Positions 51,039 through 62,472 are shown, counted from the stretch's first letter. The stretch: 64,000 nt of DNA from JACVRW01 sp963733885 (GCA_963733885.1 CAVTES010000004.1:62001-126000); one strand, 5' to 3'. The notes: a model not told the origin generated them from the letters alone. Numbers and translations: made by a program.

Positions 51039-51401
51039 ATGCGACAGCAGCTTCGGCCGCTCTTCGACCAGATTGTGATCAAGGAGCTCGAGCCCGACCG
51101 GGTGCGGCGCTCCGGCCTGCTGCTGCCACCGGGCGAGCACCAGCCGCCGCCGCAGCACGGCATCGTGCTCGCGGTGGGGCCCGGGCTCGACTGGTGGGGG
51201 AGCGTGGGCGTGAAGATGCCCGTCAAGCCAGGCGACCACGTGGTGTTCCCCGCCTCGGCGGGCGTCTGGGTGGAGGTCGAGGAGGAGCGCCTGCTCGTGT
51301 GCCGCGTTGGCCAGCTGCTGGGCGTGCTCGTGGAGGGCGACGACCTGCCGGAGGACGCCCTGCGGGCGTTCGAGGACGAGGTAACCGTCGACGAGGCCTA
51401 A
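51039..51401 (+). CDS. GroES-like co-chaperonin (Cpn10 family)
   Basis: The 120-residue product follows the Cpn10 plan: LRPLFDQIVIKELEP, a proline-rich mobile-loop-like region (SGLLLPPGEHQPPPQ), HGIVLAVGPG, then VKPGDHVVFPASAGVWVEVEEERLLVCRVGQLLGVL. It has a longer C-terminal acidic tail than GroES (about 97 residues), and no groEL lies nearby, so it may be a secondary co-chaperonin. It is divergent from ftsH by 40 bp. Confidence 0.72.
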   Translation: MRQQLRPLFDQIVIKELEPDRVRRSGLLLPPGEHQPPPQHGIVLAVGPGLDWWGSVGVKMPVKPGDHVVFPASAGVWVEVEEERLLVCRVGQLLGVLVEGDDLPEDALRAFEDEVTVDEA

Positions 51402-51405
51402 CCCG

Positions 51406-52026
51406 TCAGTCGTCGTCTGCGTCGCTCATCTGGATCACGCCACAGGCCACGCGACCGCCGCCGGCGGACCCCACAGGGCCCGGACGGCCCGGCGGGCCCT
51501 CGTCGCCCAGGTCCTCAAGCTCGTGCACGATCACCGCGGCGCCGTCGGAGTCGAAGAGCGTCGTCGGGTGATCGGGCTGCAGGGTGAAGCGCGTGGTCTC
51601 CGCGTGGAGCCGGCCCACACCGTGCCGCACGTCGAGCTCCGGCACGTCGCCGAGGTGATAGGGGTGGTTGGGCTCGGGCGCGGTGTTCTTGGCCGGCCCG
51701 GCGTCGAAATGGCCGCCGGCCGCCGTGTACGGGGGTCCACAGGTGCCGTACTCATGGACATGGAAGGCGCGCTCGCGGGGCTCCCGCGGCAGTCCGCGCA
51801 CCACGACGTCGACCTCGACCACGGGCGTCGGCTGGTCCTCGTCCCCGCCCTGCCGGAAGCGGGCCTCGCCGCTGATCCCTGAGCCGGGCGGGCCCAGGAT
51901 CTGCGCGCGGGCCTCGTAGCGCGCGTCATCGTCGTCGTCACCTGTGGCGATGGTCACGCCGCCCGCGGCGATGCCGCACAGCGCGCCAAGGAACAGGCCA
52001 AGCAGGAAGCGGGCACGAATTCTCAT
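51406..52026 (-). CDS. sodC: superoxide dismutase [Cu-Zn], exported
   Basis: This 206-residue protein has an N-terminal signal/membrane segment (RIRARFLLGLFLGALCGIAAGG). All metal ligands are visible: AFHVHEYGTC (two His for Cu), GGHFDAGPAKNTAPEPNHPYHLGDVPEL (bridging His, Zn His ligands and Asp) and AAVIVHELEDLGDEGPPG; the disulfide partner is in RVACGVIQMS. It removes superoxide outside the membrane. It is convergent with the GroES-like gene, with 4 bp between the stops. Confidence 0.93.
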   Translation of the reverse strand: MRIRARFLLGLFLGALCGIAAGGVTIATGDDDDDARYEARAQILGPPGSGISGEARFRQGGDEDQPTPVVEVDVVVRGLPREPRERAFHVHEYGTCGPPYTAAGGHFDAGPAKNTAPEPNHPYHLGDVPELDVRHGVGRLHAETTRFTLQPDHPTTLFDSDGAAVIVHELEDLGDEGPPGRPGPVGSAGGGRVACGVIQMSDADDD

Positions 52027-52089
52027 GCCGCTCACCTTCCCGTTTGGCGCGTTTCCACACGTCTCATGACGGAGCGCCGCCGGGCGCAA

Positions 52090-52110
52090 GCCGCGGGCTC
52101 GGCCCGCGGC
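52090..52110. terminator. GC-rich hairpin downstream of prfB
   Basis: GCCGCGGG (52090-52097), a CTCGG loop and CCCGCGGC (52103-52110) make a perfect 8-bp stem 25 bp beyond the prfB stop and before the sodC start on the same strand. No T-run follows on either strand, so terminator function is uncertain. The sequence ATGACGGAGCGCCG occurs on both sides of it, at about 52066 and 52138; the second copy encodes the end of prfB. Confidence 0.45.
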
Positions 52111-52134
52111 GCAGCGACAGCCTTCAGGCGCGAC

Positions 52135-53222
52135 TTATGACGGAGCGCCGTCTCCCGCGCGCCGCAGCAGCTCCGCCCGCACGAAGTCGTCGAGATCGCC
52201 GTCCAGCACGCCCTGGGCGTTCCCGGCCTCCACGTTCGTGCGGTGGTCCTTGACCATCGTGTAGGGGTGCAGCACGTAGGAGCGGATCTGTGAGCCCCAG
52301 CCCACGTCCTGGGCCTCGCCCTTCTCCTTCGCGATCGCCTCCTGGCGGCGGCGCTCCTCCAGCTCGATCAGCTTCCCGCGCAGCATGCGCATCGCCGTGT
52401 CGCGGTTGGACGACTGCGAGCGCTCGTTCTGGCACTGCACCACGATGCCGGTCGGCTTGTGCGTGATCCGCACGGCCGAGTCGGTCTTGTTCACGTGCTG
52501 CCCGCCGGCGCCCGAGGCGCGGTAGGTGTCGATCTGGAGGTCCTCGGGATCGATCTCCACCTCCACGGCGTCCTCCACCAGCGGCGCCACCTCCACCCCG
52601 GCGAACGCCGTGTGGCGGCGCGACTGGGCGTCGAACGGGGAGATCCGCACCAGCCGGTGCACGCCCTTCTCGGCGGAGAACAGCCCGTAGGCGTTCTCCC
52701 CGCGCGCGATGAAGGAGGCCGACTTGATCCCGGCCTCCTCCCCCGCCGACGCCTCCTTCAGCTCCACCTTCATGCCGCGCCGCTCGGCCCAGCGCATCAG
52801 CATGCGCAGCAGCATCTCGGCCCAGTCCTGCGAGTCGGTTCCGCCGGCGCCGGCGTTCACCGTGACCACGGCGTCGCCCGGCGTCGTATTCCCCGCTGAA
52901 CAGGCGCGCCTCCTCGAGCTCGGCGAGCCGGCCCCCGATGCCGACGCGCTGCTCATCCAGCTCGGCGGCGATCGACTCGTCCTCGGCGGCCATCTCCTCG
53001 AGCGCCTCGAGGTCGTCGATGTCGCTCTCGAGCGAGCGGAAGCCCTGCAGGCGCCGGCTGACCGAGGAGTGCTCGGCGGACGTGCGGGCGGCGGACTCCT
53101 GGTCGTCCCAGAAGCCGGGCGCCTGCATCTGCTCCTCGAGCGCCTGGACGCGCTCTGTCAGTCCAGCCGGGTCAAGGTAGTCCGCGAGCAGCTTCAGCTG
53201 GTCGCGGAGGCCATTGGCGTCG

Positions 53223-53233
<11 letters not shown>
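52135..53233 (-). CDS. prfB: peptide chain release factor 2, with an apparent frameshift
   Basis: Read across one frameshift, this is about a 365-residue RF2. The N-terminal helical domain (QVALEEQMQAPGFWDDQESA-like) is followed by the codon-recognition loop RISPFDAQSRRHTAF (SPF), the catalytic GGQ loop in YRASGAGGQHVNKTDSAVRITHKPTG, and the terminal GSQIRSYVLHPYTMVKDHRT. It ends translation at UGA/UAA. An extra G (GGG on the minus strand, CCC at 52877-52879) breaks the frame in DAGDAVVTVNAGAGGTDSQDW. The usual RF2 programmed-frameshift site is absent. The start overlaps the secA end by 11 bp. Confidence 0.9.
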
Positions 53234-56090
<2,857 letters not shown>

Positions 56091-56120
56091 CGAAGTTACG
56101 GTAGCAACGCTGAGGGGGCC

Positions 56121-56768
56121 TCAGGGGCGCCAACCGGCCACGTAGCCGGGCGTCTCGACGGAGGGATCGAGGCGGGGGTCCGGCTCGGGCGAGGCGACCG
56201 CCCTGCTGACGGGCAGCACACCCGCCCAGACCGGCAGCTCGTAGTCCTCCTCGTCGTCCACCGGAGCACCGGTGCGCACCTTGGCCGACGCCTCGTCGAG
56301 CGGAAGCGCGAGCACCTTCGTGCCGTTCAGCTCCTGGCGCGAGGGCGGGCGGACGTCGGCCCAGCGGCCGGGGACGAGCTTCTCCGTGAACAGCTCCAGC
56401 GCCCGGAGCCGTTCCTCCTCGGGCTCGACCGGGCGGGCCTCGCCGAAGACGACGACCGAGCGGTAGTTGACGGAGTGGTGGAACGCGGAACGCGCGAGCA
56501 CGAGGCCGTCGACGAGGGTGGCGGTCACGCACACCGGGACGCCGCGCTCGAGCGTGCGCAGCATCCGGCTGGCCGCCGAGCCGTGGAGGTAGAGGCGGTC
56601 GCCGAGCCGGGCGTGGAGGGTGGGAATCACGACCGGCGCGCCGTCGTGGACGAAGCCCACGTGGCTGATGAGGGCCTCGTCGAGGATGGCGTCGATGGTC
56701 TCCCGCTCGTATTCCCCGCGTGCGGGGACGCGGCGGACGCGCGTGCGGTTTGTCGGAGCGGTGGCCAT
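56121..56768 (-). CDS. pyridoxamine 5'-phosphate oxidase-family flavin-binding protein
   Basis: The 215-residue product has the split-barrel FMN-binding fold of the NimA-like group: YERETIDAILDEALISHVGFVHDGAPVVIPTLHARLGDRLYLHGSAASRMLRTLERGVPVCVTATLVDGLVLARSAFHHSVNYRSVVVFGEARPVE. It probably reduces a small molecule with a flavin or F420 cofactor. It is placed between hpf and secA in the same direction, but it is not a normal member of that cluster. Confidence 0.87.
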   Translation of the reverse strand: MATAPTNRTRVRRVPARGEYERETIDAILDEALISHVGFVHDGAPVVIPTLHARLGDRLYLHGSAASRMLRTLERGVPVCVTATLVDGLVLARSAFHHSVNYRSVVVFGEARPVEPEEERLRALELFTEKLVPGRWADVRPPSRQELNGTKVLALPLDEASAKVRTGAPVDDEEDYELPVWAGVLPVSRAVASPEPDPRLDPSVETPGYVAGWRP

Positions 56769-56876
56769 GGTCGCCTCAGACTAGGATGCATGTGGCCCTG
56801 CGGACAGGGCCGCTTTGGTCTGGAATCAGTGTGCCGGTTGGCAGTGTTCGGCGGGCGGCGTTCGCGGCCGCGTGCG

Positions 56877-57215
56877 TTAGGCCACGCGCTCCGGTCCCTT
56901 CTGGGCCTCGCGGCGGGCGCGGCGCTTGTCTCGGTGCTTCTTGACCTGCCGGGCCAGGTCGTCGGCGAGCATGTTGATGGAGTGGCCCATGTCGGTGGAG
57001 CGCTTGCTGGCACGAAGGGTCGTGCCCTTCAGGTGGAGGGTCGCCTCGGCGATCTGCGAGTCCTTGATCGCCGGGTTGCGCTCCTCGCTGAGCTCGATCT
57101 CCAGCTCCGCGAGAGGTGAGACCTGGCGACCAACCTTGGCGAGCTTCTTCTCCAGTCGCGAGCGGAGCTCTTCGTCGACGATGGCGCCGTTCCGGCCCTT
57201 TACCTGGATGCGCAT
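56877..57215 (-). CDS. hpf: ribosome hibernation promoting factor HPF/RaiA, short form
   Basis: This product is 112 residues from an ATG at 57215, with GAGGAGGGCAG just upstream. The core reads MRIQVKGRNGAIVDEELRSRLEKKLAKVGRQ, ELEIELSEERNPAIKDSQIAEATLHLKGTTLRASKRSTDMGHSINMLADDLARQVKKHRDKR. It inactivates ribosomes in stationary phase by binding the 30S subunit. It lacks the long C-terminal dimerisation domain of most actinobacterial forms, so it should act like the short HPF/YfiA type. A start at 57260 would add 15 unconserved residues. Confidence 0.88.
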   Translation of the reverse strand: MRIQVKGRNGAIVDEELRSRLEKKLAKVGRQVSPLAELEIELSEERNPAIKDSQIAEATLHLKGTTLRASKRSTDMGHSINMLADDLARQVKKHRDKRRARREAQKGPERVA

Positions 57216-57263
57216 CTGCCCTCCTCGGTAGCCGTGGTCCGATGGTAAACCCTCCGCCACGCC

Positions 57264-57929
57264 TCAGCGACCCGGCGTGCGCGCGAACGCGATCGCTGCC
57301 ACCTCCCTCGTGCCGGCCTCCCGGAGGGCCGCCGCGCAGGCGGCGAGCGTTGCACCCGTGGTGACCACGTCGTCGACGATCAGCGCGGCGGGCGGCACCC
57401 GCGCACGCGGCTCGATCGAGCCGACGGGGCCGGCGAGCCGGGCGTCGCGGCCGCGGCCCACCTGAGGTGGCCCCGGTCCACGCCGGCGCAGGCAGTCCGA
57501 CGCCGTGAGGCCGGTCACGCGCGCGACCGCGCCGGCGAACACCGCGGCCTGGTTGAACCCGCGCCGGCGCATCCGGACCGGGTGGAGCGGGACCGGAACG
57601 AGCGCGCCGCGGAAGAGCCCATCCGGGGCCGACGCCACCGCGAGCGCGGACATCTCGCGTGCGAGCGAGAGGGCGCCGTGGAACTTCAAGGCCCGGACAA
57701 GATCGCGGCCGGGACCCTCGTAAGCGACCGGCGCCCACACGCGGACGCCGGCGAGGCAGACCGGCTCCCGCGGGAGGAAGACGAGCGCCCGCCGGCAGCT
57801 CCCGCAGAGACCGCGCCCGCGCGGGGCGCTGGTGCCACAGGCCCAGCAAAGCGGCGGAGCGAGGAGCGCGGCGAGCATCCACCCAGCCTGACGCGCCGAA
57901 TGCGACGCGTGGGCACGCCACTGGGACAA
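57264..57929 (-). CDS. ComF family phosphoribosyltransferase-like protein
   Basis: This 221-residue protein has a four-cysteine zinc site near the start (LCWACGTSAPRGRGLCGSC), then ALKFHGALSLAREMSALAV, LVPVPLHPVRMRRRGFNQA, and the PRPP-binding motif ALIVDDVVTTGATLAACAAALREAG. ComF proteins take part in DNA uptake or act as phosphoribosyltransferases; the natural substrate is unknown. The start at 57929 or the ATG at 57878 is possible. It is divergent from ctaG. Confidence 0.88.
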   Translation of the reverse strand: MSQWRAHASHSARQAGWMLAALLAPPLCWACGTSAPRGRGLCGSCRRALVFLPREPVCLAGVRVWAPVAYEGPGRDLVRALKFHGALSLAREMSALAVASAPDGLFRGALVPVPLHPVRMRRRGFNQAAVFAGAVARVTGLTASDCLRRRGPGPPQVGRGRDARLAGPVGSIEPRARVPPAALIVDDVVTTGATLAACAAALREAGTREVAAIAFARTPGR

Positions 57930-57937
57930 TCCCGTGC

Positions 57938-58816
57938 GTGTCAGGTGACGGAGCGGGCCATCCGCATATCCAGTGGCTGTCGGATCCCGCCGTGCTCGCG
58001 CCGCTCGCGCTGTTCGCGGGGATCTACGTCTGGCGCTTCCTCCAGGTGCGGCGCGAGGCCGCCGCGCGCGGTCGTCCCCCCAGCGGCGCCGGGCCGCTCC
58101 AGGCGCTCGCCTTCGGCGCCGGGATGCTCGCGCTGCTCGCCGCCCTCGCCTCCCCGATCGACGGCCTCGGCGAGGACTACCTCTTCTCGGCGCACATGGT
58201 CCAGCACGTGCTGCTGGGCGACATCGCGCCGCTCCTGATCCTCCTGGGCCTCTCCCGCTCGATCATGCGCCCCGCCACGCGCCGCCTGATGCGGGTGGAG
58301 CGGGCGCTCGGCCCGCTGGCGAACCCGGCCACGGGCATCGCCGTCTGGCTGTCGATCATGTACCTCTGGCACGTGCCGGCGCTCTACGACGCGGCGGCCG
58401 AGAACGCTCTCGTCCACCTGCTGGAGCACGCCTCCTTCTTCGCGGCCGGGGTGGCGCTCTGGTGGCCGCTGATCCAGCCCGTACCGATGCGCCGCCGCAT
58501 GACCGGGCTGCAGCCACTCGGATACATCGCCTCCGCGAAGGCCGGGCTGGCCGCGCTCGGTCTGTACCTGGCCTGGAGCTCGACCGCGCTCTATCCCTAC
58601 TACGAGCAGACGCCCCGCATCTGGGGGCTCGACCCGGTCGAGGACCAGAACATCGGCGGCGTGATAATGATGGTCGAGCAGTCGTTCACGCTCGTGCTCG
58701 TGATGGTCGCCTTGTTCGTGCGGATGCTCTCCCAGAGCGAGGAGGAGGAGCGGCGTCGCGAGCGGCTGGAGGAGCTCGAGGAGGCGAAGGGCCGCGCGCC
58801 CGCCGAGGCGCGCTGA
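57938..58816 (+). CDS. ctaG: cytochrome c oxidase assembly factor CtaG (caa3 type)
   Basis: This 292-residue membrane protein has seven helices in the CtaG_2/caa3_CtaG pattern: YLFSAHMVQHVLLGDIAPLLILLGL, IAVWLSIMYLWHVPALYDAAAENALVHLLEHASFFAAGVALWWPLI, and GLYPYYEQTPRIWGLDPVEDQNIGGVIMMVEQSFTLV. The conserved His residues in HMVQH, LWHVP and LEHASF suit copper or haem handling during oxidase assembly. GTG at 57938 is the start. The last 35 residues are a charged helix. Confidence 0.9.
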   Translation: MSGDGAGHPHIQWLSDPAVLAPLALFAGIYVWRFLQVRREAAARGRPPSGAGPLQALAFGAGMLALLAALASPIDGLGEDYLFSAHMVQHVLLGDIAPLLILLGLSRSIMRPATRRLMRVERALGPLANPATGIAVWLSIMYLWHVPALYDAAAENALVHLLEHASFFAAGVALWWPLIQPVPMRRRMTGLQPLGYIASAKAGLAALGLYLAWSSTALYPYYEQTPRIWGLDPVEDQNIGGVIMMVEQSFTLVLVMVALFVRMLSQSEEEERRRERLEELEEAKGRAPAEAR

Positions 58817-58843
58817 CTCCAACAGGCGCGATACTCGGCGAGG

Positions 58844-59248
58844 ATGTCGGACGAGAACATCGAGATCGTCCGCCGCGCTCTCGAGGCACGAAACCGCGGC
58901 GACATGGATGCCGCACTGGCGTATGCCGCCCCCGATATCGAGTTCGACCTCTCGGCGTCCGCGGGAACCTTCGCGGGGATCTACAAGGGCCACGAGGCCT
59001 TGCAGCGCCTGTGGGCCGCGTGGTCAGAGGTCTTCAGCGAGATGATCTGGAAGGCCGAAGAGTTCATCGATGCGGGCGACGCGGTCGTTGTTCCCCTGAC
59101 CTTCCACGCGCGAGGCCGCGAGAGCGGAGTGGAGACCGTCACTCGGGCGGTGCACGTGTACTGGGTCAGAGACGGTCAGGTCGTGCGCTACCGCCAGCTT
59201 CAGACACGCGCGGCAGCCTTCGAGGCGGCGGGGCTGCGGTTGCGCTAG
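58844..59248 (+). CDS. SnoaL-like/NTF2-fold protein
   Basis: This 134-residue single-domain protein reads VRRALEARNRGDMDAALAYAAPDIEFDLS, GIYKGHEALQRLWAAWSEVF, EEFIDAGDAVVVPLTFHARGRESGVE and VHVYWVRDGQVVRYRQLQTRAAAFEAAGL, the cone-shaped NTF2 fold used by SnoaL cyclases and ketosteroid isomerases. These proteins are widespread in actinobacteria and rarely assigned a substrate. It lies 27 bp after ctaG and converges on the UGPase gene. Confidence 0.88.
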   Translation: MSDENIEIVRRALEARNRGDMDAALAYAAPDIEFDLSASAGTFAGIYKGHEALQRLWAAWSEVFSEMIWKAEEFIDAGDAVVVPLTFHARGRESGVETVTRAVHVYWVRDGQVVRYRQLQTRAAAFEAAGLRLR

Positions 59249-59252
59249 CCAT

Positions 59253-60602
59253 CTAACCCTCGAGCACCTCACCGTCGGGAATCTTTCGCGGCCCGACCAC
59301 CTTCACCGCACCCCGTACGTTCACGTCGGCCCCGAACGTCACGTCGCCCTCCACCGTAAGGCGCTCGGCCTCCATCAGCGACGGCGGGCCGTCGGCGAAG
59401 CGGGGCTCGAAGTCGCCCATCAGCTTGAAGTGGTCGGGGTCGAGCTCCACTACCGGCGGCCGCTCGCGGGCGGTGCTCACCGTCCAGTCGTCGCCGACCC
59501 TGTACGCGTCCGAGCGCACCACCAGCAGGTCGCTGGTCGTCTTGACGGGCGTGAAGCGGCTGCGCGGGACGCGGATCGCCCCGGCGCCCTCGAAGACGCC
59601 GATGGCGGCGCCCATAGCCGTCTCGAGCTGCAGCACGGCGGGCGACGAGGTGTCGTTCGGGTCGACGGTCTTCCGGTTCACGATCATTGGCAGGCCGAGC
59701 ACCCCACTGCGCTCGGACAGCGTGCGCTCCAGCGCCCGCAGGTCGACCCAGACGTTGTTGCAGTTGAAGTACCGGTGCCGCGACACGTCCTCGAACGCCT
59801 CGCGGTCCTCGTCCGGGGTCTGCGCGGTCTCCCGCAGCACCAGTCCCCCGTCCTCGCGGCGGCGGGCCAGGTGGCCGCCCTTGCGGTCGCCCTCGGTGCG
59901 GTCGGTCGACTCCGACAGGAACGGCAGCCCCTCCCGCGCGAACCAGTCAAGGATGCGCGGATCGAGCACCGCGCCCAGGTTGTCCGAGTTCGACAGGAAC
60001 AGGTAGCGATAGCCGCGCTCGAGCAACTCGCCAAGCATCCCCGAGCCGGCCAACGACGTGTACACGTCGCCGTGCCCCGGCGGCGCCCACTCGAGCGCCG
60101 GGTCCGCGGGCCAGCTGACCGGCTCGTAGCCGTCCTCGAGCAGCTTCGGCACCTTGCCCTGGAGGAAGTCGAGCGGCAACCCGTCAACGGCAAGGTCCGG
60201 GTAGCGCTCGAGCGCGGCGAGCGTGTCGTCCTGCGTGGCGAAGCTGTTCATCAGGAGCAGCGGCACCGGCCCGCCGTGGCGCTCGCGCAGGTGGAGGATC
60301 TGGCGGACGATCACGTCGAGGAAGGTCAGACCCTCCTTCACCTCGAGCAGCGACTTCGCCCTCGTCATTCCCATGCTGGTGCCGAGCCCGCCGTTCAGCT
60401 TCAGGACCACTGCCTGCCCGAGCGCCGAGCCGTCCGATTCCGGCAGCTCCGACGCGTCCGGCAGGTCTTCGAGCGGCTCGATCGAGGACTCCGGCAAGGT
60501 GCCCTGCTCGCCTTCCCGCAGCAGCCGCTCGTAGTGGGCGAAGGTCTCGACCGCGGTCTCTGACAGCCCCTCGGCCCGCATCTTGTCGGTGGCGGCGCTC
60601 AC
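59253..60602 (-). CDS. UTP-glucose-1-phosphate uridylyltransferase, eukaryote-like UDPGP family
   Basis: The 449-residue product matches UDPGP-family pyrophosphorylases: VLKLNGGLGTSMGMTRAKSLLEVKEGLTFLDVIVRQIL (nucleotide-binding loop), LLMNSFATQDDTLAALERYP, PPGHGDVYTSLAGSGMLGELLERGYRYLFLSNSDNLGA, FNCNNVWVDLRAL and a C-terminal beta-helix (VEGDVTFGADVNVRGAVKVVGPRKIPDGEVLEG). This family is mainly eukaryotic and differs from bacterial GalU. It makes UDP-glucose for glycans, trehalose or glycogen. No sugar-nucleotide genes adjoin it. Confidence 0.92.
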   Translation of the reverse strand: MSAATDKMRAEGLSETAVETFAHYERLLREGEQGTLPESSIEPLEDLPDASELPESDGSALGQAVVLKLNGGLGTSMGMTRAKSLLEVKEGLTFLDVIVRQILHLRERHGGPVPLLLMNSFATQDDTLAALERYPDLAVDGLPLDFLQGKVPKLLEDGYEPVSWPADPALEWAPPGHGDVYTSLAGSGMLGELLERGYRYLFLSNSDNLGAVLDPRILDWFAREGLPFLSESTDRTEGDRKGGHLARRREDGGLVLRETAQTPDEDREAFEDVSRHRYFNCNNVWVDLRALERTLSERSGVLGLPMIVNRKTVDPNDTSSPAVLQLETAMGAAIGVFEGAGAIRVPRSRFTPVKTTSDLLVVRSDAYRVGDDWTVSTARERPPVVELDPDHFKLMGDFEPRFADGPPSLMEAERLTVEGDVTFGADVNVRGAVKVVGPRKIPDGEVLEG

Positions 60603-60613
60603 CGCGCCAGAGG

Positions 60614-61288
60614 TTATGACCCGGCGTCTCCCGGTGCGACGACGCCGGCCTCGTAGGCGAGCACCACGGCCTGCACGCGGTCGCGCACCTCGAGCTTCAT
60701 CAGGATCCGCGCGACGTGCGTCTTCACGGTCGTCTCGGAGACGATCAGGTCACCCGCGATCTCCGCGTTCGACATCCCGCGCGCCATCAGCTTGAACACC
60801 TCGGCCTCGCGCGGCGTCAGCTCGTCCAGCCCGGCGGGGCGCTCACCGCGGCCCCGCGACGAGCGCGAGAACTCCTGGATCAGGCGGCGCGTGACCGACG
60901 GCGCGAGCAGTGCGTCACCCTGGGCCACCAGCCGGATCCCGGCCACGAGCTGGTCGGCCGGCACGTCCTTGAGCAGGAAGCCGCTGGCACCGGCCCGCAA
61001 GGCGTCGTAGACGTACTCATCGAGGTCGAACGTGGTGAGCATCAGCACCTTCACGGCCGTCTCGCCGTTGCCGCCCACGATCCGGCGCGTGGCCTCGATG
61101 CCGTCCATCTCCGGCATCCGGATGTCCATGAGCACGACGTCCGGCGCGAAGCGCTTGACGCTGTCGATCGCCTGGGTGCCGTCGCCGCACTCACCGACCA
61201 CCTCGAGGTCGTCCTCGGCCTCGAGGATCATGCGGAAGCCGGCGCGGATCAGCGCCTGATCGTCGACGAGGAGGATGCGCACGCTCAT
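60614..61288 (-). CDS. NarL/LuxR-family response regulator
   Basis: This 224-residue response regulator has receiver motifs ILLVDDQALIRAGFRMILEAEDDLEVVGE, DVVLMDIRMPEMDGIEATR (phospho-acceptor Asp) and GFLLKDVPADQLV, plus a LuxR domain (LDELTPREAEVFKLMARGMSNAEIAGDLIVSETTVKTHVARILMKLEVRDRVQAVVLAYEAGVV). It overlaps the kinase gene by 4 bp. It is the third gene of pseudokinase > kinase > regulator. Confidence 0.93.
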   Translation of the reverse strand: MSVRILLVDDQALIRAGFRMILEAEDDLEVVGECGDGTQAIDSVKRFAPDVVLMDIRMPEMDGIEATRRIVGGNGETAVKVLMLTTFDLDEYVYDALRAGASGFLLKDVPADQLVAGIRLVAQGDALLAPSVTRRLIQEFSRSSRGRGERPAGLDELTPREAEVFKLMARGMSNAEIAGDLIVSETTVKTHVARILMKLEVRDRVQAVVLAYEAGVVAPGDAGS

Positions 61289-62472
61289 GCCACGGCCCCC
61301 CGCGACAGCTCGGCGCCCGGCACCATCGGGCGCGTGGGGAGGCGGGCGCGCACGGCGAAGCCGCCGTCCGGGCGGCTCCCGGCCTGGAGAAGACCGCCGT
61401 AGAGCTCGACCCGCTCGTGCATCCCGACGAGCCCGTGGCCGCCGCCCAGCTCGCCGAGCTCCTCGCGCGCGGCCGCCGGGCTCACCCCGTCGTCCTCGAT
61501 CGAGAGCACGACCTCGTTCGGCTCGTAGGAGACGGTGACGCTGGCCTGCGCGCCGCCCCCGTGCTTCAGGGTGTTGGTGAGCGCCTCCTGCACGACGCGG
61601 TACGCGGTCAGATCGACCCCGGTCGGAAGCGACACCCGGTCGCCCTCCACGTGCACGTGCACCACCAGCCCCGCCGCGCGGGCGCGAGCGGCCAGCTCCT
61701 CCACCTGATCGATGCCGACCGGCCCGTGCAGGTCCTCGCCCTCCCCGTGGCGCACGGGGCCGAACAGGTGTCGCAGCTCGGCCAGCGCCTCGCGCCCGGT
61801 GCGCTCGATCAGGTCGGCCACCCCGGCCGCCTGGTCCGGGCGCTTCTCCACGATCCGGCGCGCGCCGCCCGCCTGCACCACCATCACGCTGAGGTTGTGG
61901 GCGAGCACGTCGTGCAGCTCGCGCGCGATGCGCGAGCGCTCGCGGGCGATCGCGCGGTGCTCCTCGTCCTCGCGCGCGTGCTCGGCGCGCTCGGCCTTCT
62001 CGGCGAGCTCGCGAGCGAGCAGCGTCTGGGTGCGGATCGTGCGCCCGGCGAGCCAGGGGACGAGGCCGAAGATGGTGATCGGGAAGAACCAGTCGCTCGG
62101 ATCGAAGATCAGCACGACCGTGCCGAGCGAGAGGAGCACGAGGGCAAGCGCGCGAAGCGCCCGGCGGCGGTCCAGATGGGCGCCCGCCGAGTACGACGCG
62201 GTGGCCATCATCGCTATCGACACGAAGATGTAGGGCGGGGCGGTCAGGACCGCGGCGGAGAGCGGCATCCCGATGCCGCAGCAGAGGACCGGTACGAACG
62301 GCTTGTCCCTGCGCCAGAGGAGCGAGAGCCCCATAACGGAGATCACCAGCAGGTTCAGGACGACCGATCCCTGGCGATCCGACGCGGTGAGCACGTTCAC
62401 CCAGCCCGCGGCGATGAGCACCGCGACCAGCAGGCGGTCGAGCATGCGCCAGTCGCGGCCCAGCCTGGTCAC
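61285..62472 (-). CDS. NarL-type sensor histidine kinase (active)
   Basis: This 395-residue membrane kinase has a GTG start at 62472 that overlaps the preceding stop by 4 bp. Four or five hydrophobic segments fill the first 140 residues. The HisKA_3 box is complete (RSRIARELHDVLAHNLSVMVVQAGGARRI, His in ELHDV), and the ATPase domain has YRVVQEALTNTLKHGGG (N box), SIEDDGVSPAAAREELGELGGGHGLVGMHERVELYGG (G boxes). It is the obvious partner of the downstream response regulator. Confidence 0.9.
   Translation of the reverse strand: MTRLGRDWRMLDRLLVAVLIAAGWVNVLTASDRQGSVVLNLLVISVMGLSLLWRRDKPFVPVLCCGIGMPLSAAVLTAPPYIFVSIAMMATASYSAGAHLDRRRALRALALVLLSLGTVVLIFDPSDWFFPITIFGLVPWLAGRTIRTQTLLARELAEKAERAEHAREDEEHRAIARERSRIARELHDVLAHNLSVMVVQAGGARRIVEKRPDQAAGVADLIERTGREALAELRHLFGPVRHGEGEDLHGPVGIDQVEELAARARAAGLVVHVHVEGDRVSLPTGVDLTAYRVVQEALTNTLKHGGGAQASVTVSYEPNEVVLSIEDDGVSPAAAREELGELGGGHGLVGMHERVELYGGLLQAGSRPDGGFAVRARLPTRPMVPGAELSRGAVA

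Noticed and set aside
52066..52151. Insertion element flanked by the ATGACGGAGCGCCG direct repeat
   Set aside because: The enclosed 58 bp holds only a small GC hairpin and no transposase or terminal inverted repeats; a local duplication of the prfB end is simpler.
52870..52890. Programmed frameshift of RF2
   Set aside because: The shift is at about residue 118, far from the usual site near codon 26, has no UGA slip signal, and is explained by one extra G.
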